A stretch of 5,386 nt of DNA from Alphaproteobacteria bacterium. GTDB lineage: Bacteria; Pseudomonadota; Alphaproteobacteria; Micropepsales; Micropepsaceae. The stretch is taken from assembly GCA_015654715.1 (NCBI GenBank), contig JAATGK010000087.1, positions 1-5,386 on the forward strand, given 5' to 3'. Of the stretch, positions 5,041 to 5,386 are shown in pieces (the first letter of the stretch is position 1; every line of letters begins with the position of its first letter). The notes beneath the pieces were generated by a model. It had not been told where the DNA came from. It did no database searches and saw only the letters and a program-made list of their open reading frames with translations. The translations under genes were made by a program, and so were the position numbers.

Positions 5041-5386
5041 ATGCATTTGGTTGCGGTACTCGGCTGGCTGTTCGTGGTCCTGGCGTTTGCCGGGACGGCT
5101 TATGCTGTGCTGACCAACTGGCTGACCGGCCGTTTCGGGGCTCGTCAACCGGATTCGGGAACCACTTTTTCGCCAGTCACCATCCTGAAGCCGCTGCATG
5201 GCAACGAGCCGTCTCTCGAAGCCAATCTCAAGACCTTTTTCGTCCAGGACTATCCGGCGCCGTTTCAGATCGTTTTCGGCGTTCAAGACGCGAACGATGC
5301 CGCCATCCCTGTGGTTGACGCCCTGCGCCGGCGCTATCCCAAGATCGACGCGGTTTTGGTCTGCGATACGACCCGTCACGGCAGCA
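5041..5386 (+). CDS. hpnI: HpnI-like hopanoid-associated glycosyltransferase, N-terminal part (cut by window edge)
   Basis: The first 115 residues are present and the frame is open at the right edge. An N-terminal membrane helix (about residues 3-24, VAVLGWLFVVLAFAGTAYAV) anchors the protein. The GT2/GT21-type catalytic domain follows: PVTILKPLHGNEPSLEANL (45-63), the FFVQDYP segment (66-72) and IVFGVQDANDAA (77-88), which contains the first conserved aspartate region of ceramide-glucosyltransferase-like enzymes. The other catalytic motifs (second and third aspartates, Q/RxxRW) lie beyond the edge. In hopanoid producers HpnI transfers N-acetylglucosamine to bacteriohopanetetrol, an early step toward the cyclitol ether head group. 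The ATG at 5041 has AGGGG seven bases upstream and no better in-frame start. The gene follows the kinase on the same strand by 85 bases, but with hairpins between them it is probably not simply part of the sugar-acid operon. A different GT21-like lipid glycosyltransferase is possible. Confidence 0.8.
   Translation, partial: MHLVAVLGWLFVVLAFAGTAYAVLTNWLTGRFGARQPDSGTTFSPVTILKPLHGNEPSLEANLKTFFVQDYPAPFQIVFGVQDANDAAIPVVDALRRRYPKIDAVLVCDTTRHGS

Noticed and set aside
4999..5379. Minus-strand open frame of 126 codons at the right end
   Set aside because: It is antisense to the HpnI-like gene, whose membrane helix and glycosyltransferase motifs are clear on the plus strand.

Overview
The window looks like chromosomal DNA from an alphaproteobacterium, most likely of the Bradyrhizobium/Rhodopseudomonas group. 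The support is a GC-rich base composition, a DUF2336-type helical-repeat protein, an Entner-Doudoroff-type aldolase/kinase pair, and the start of a hopanoid-type glycosyltransferase (HpnI-like). The genus is inferred from gene content and protein resemblance, not from a marker gene. I see no insertion sequence, integrase, CRISPR array, tRNA or rRNA.

Layout. The left third (1-1432) is read on the minus strand. It holds a Ser/Thr/Leu-rich protein built almost entirely of eight-residue repeats (79-621), whose repeat pattern runs on past two adjacent in-frame stop codons to the left edge. Next comes a gene-poor stretch of about 510 bp (622-1132) and a small unrecognised protein of 99 residues (1133-1432). 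A DUF2336 protein follows, also on the minus strand (1554-2798). A gap of about 375 bp separates it from the divergent plus-strand operon. That operon consists of a KDPG aldolase (3174-3845) and a PfkB-family sugar kinase, probably 2-keto-3-deoxygluconate (KDG) kinase (3849-4955). After two strong GC-rich hairpins, an HpnI-like glycosyltransferase begins at 5041 and is cut by the right edge.

How the genes work together. The kinase and aldolase catalyse consecutive steps: KDG is phosphorylated to KDPG, which is then split into pyruvate and glyceraldehyde 3-phosphate. They are three bases apart and almost certainly co-transcribed. The divergent gap upstream contains three CCGGT-centred palindromes that resemble operators of LacI-family sugar-acid regulators, which would suit control by a sugar-acid intermediate. 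The glycosyltransferase is on the same strand, but the hairpins separate it from the operon. The second hairpin partly overlaps its ribosome binding site.

The most unusual features are the repeat gene interrupted by tandem stops with its repeat register intact, the palindrome cluster before the aldolase, and the mutually exclusive hairpins before the glycosyltransferase. I do not see evidence for a wholly new multi-gene system here.
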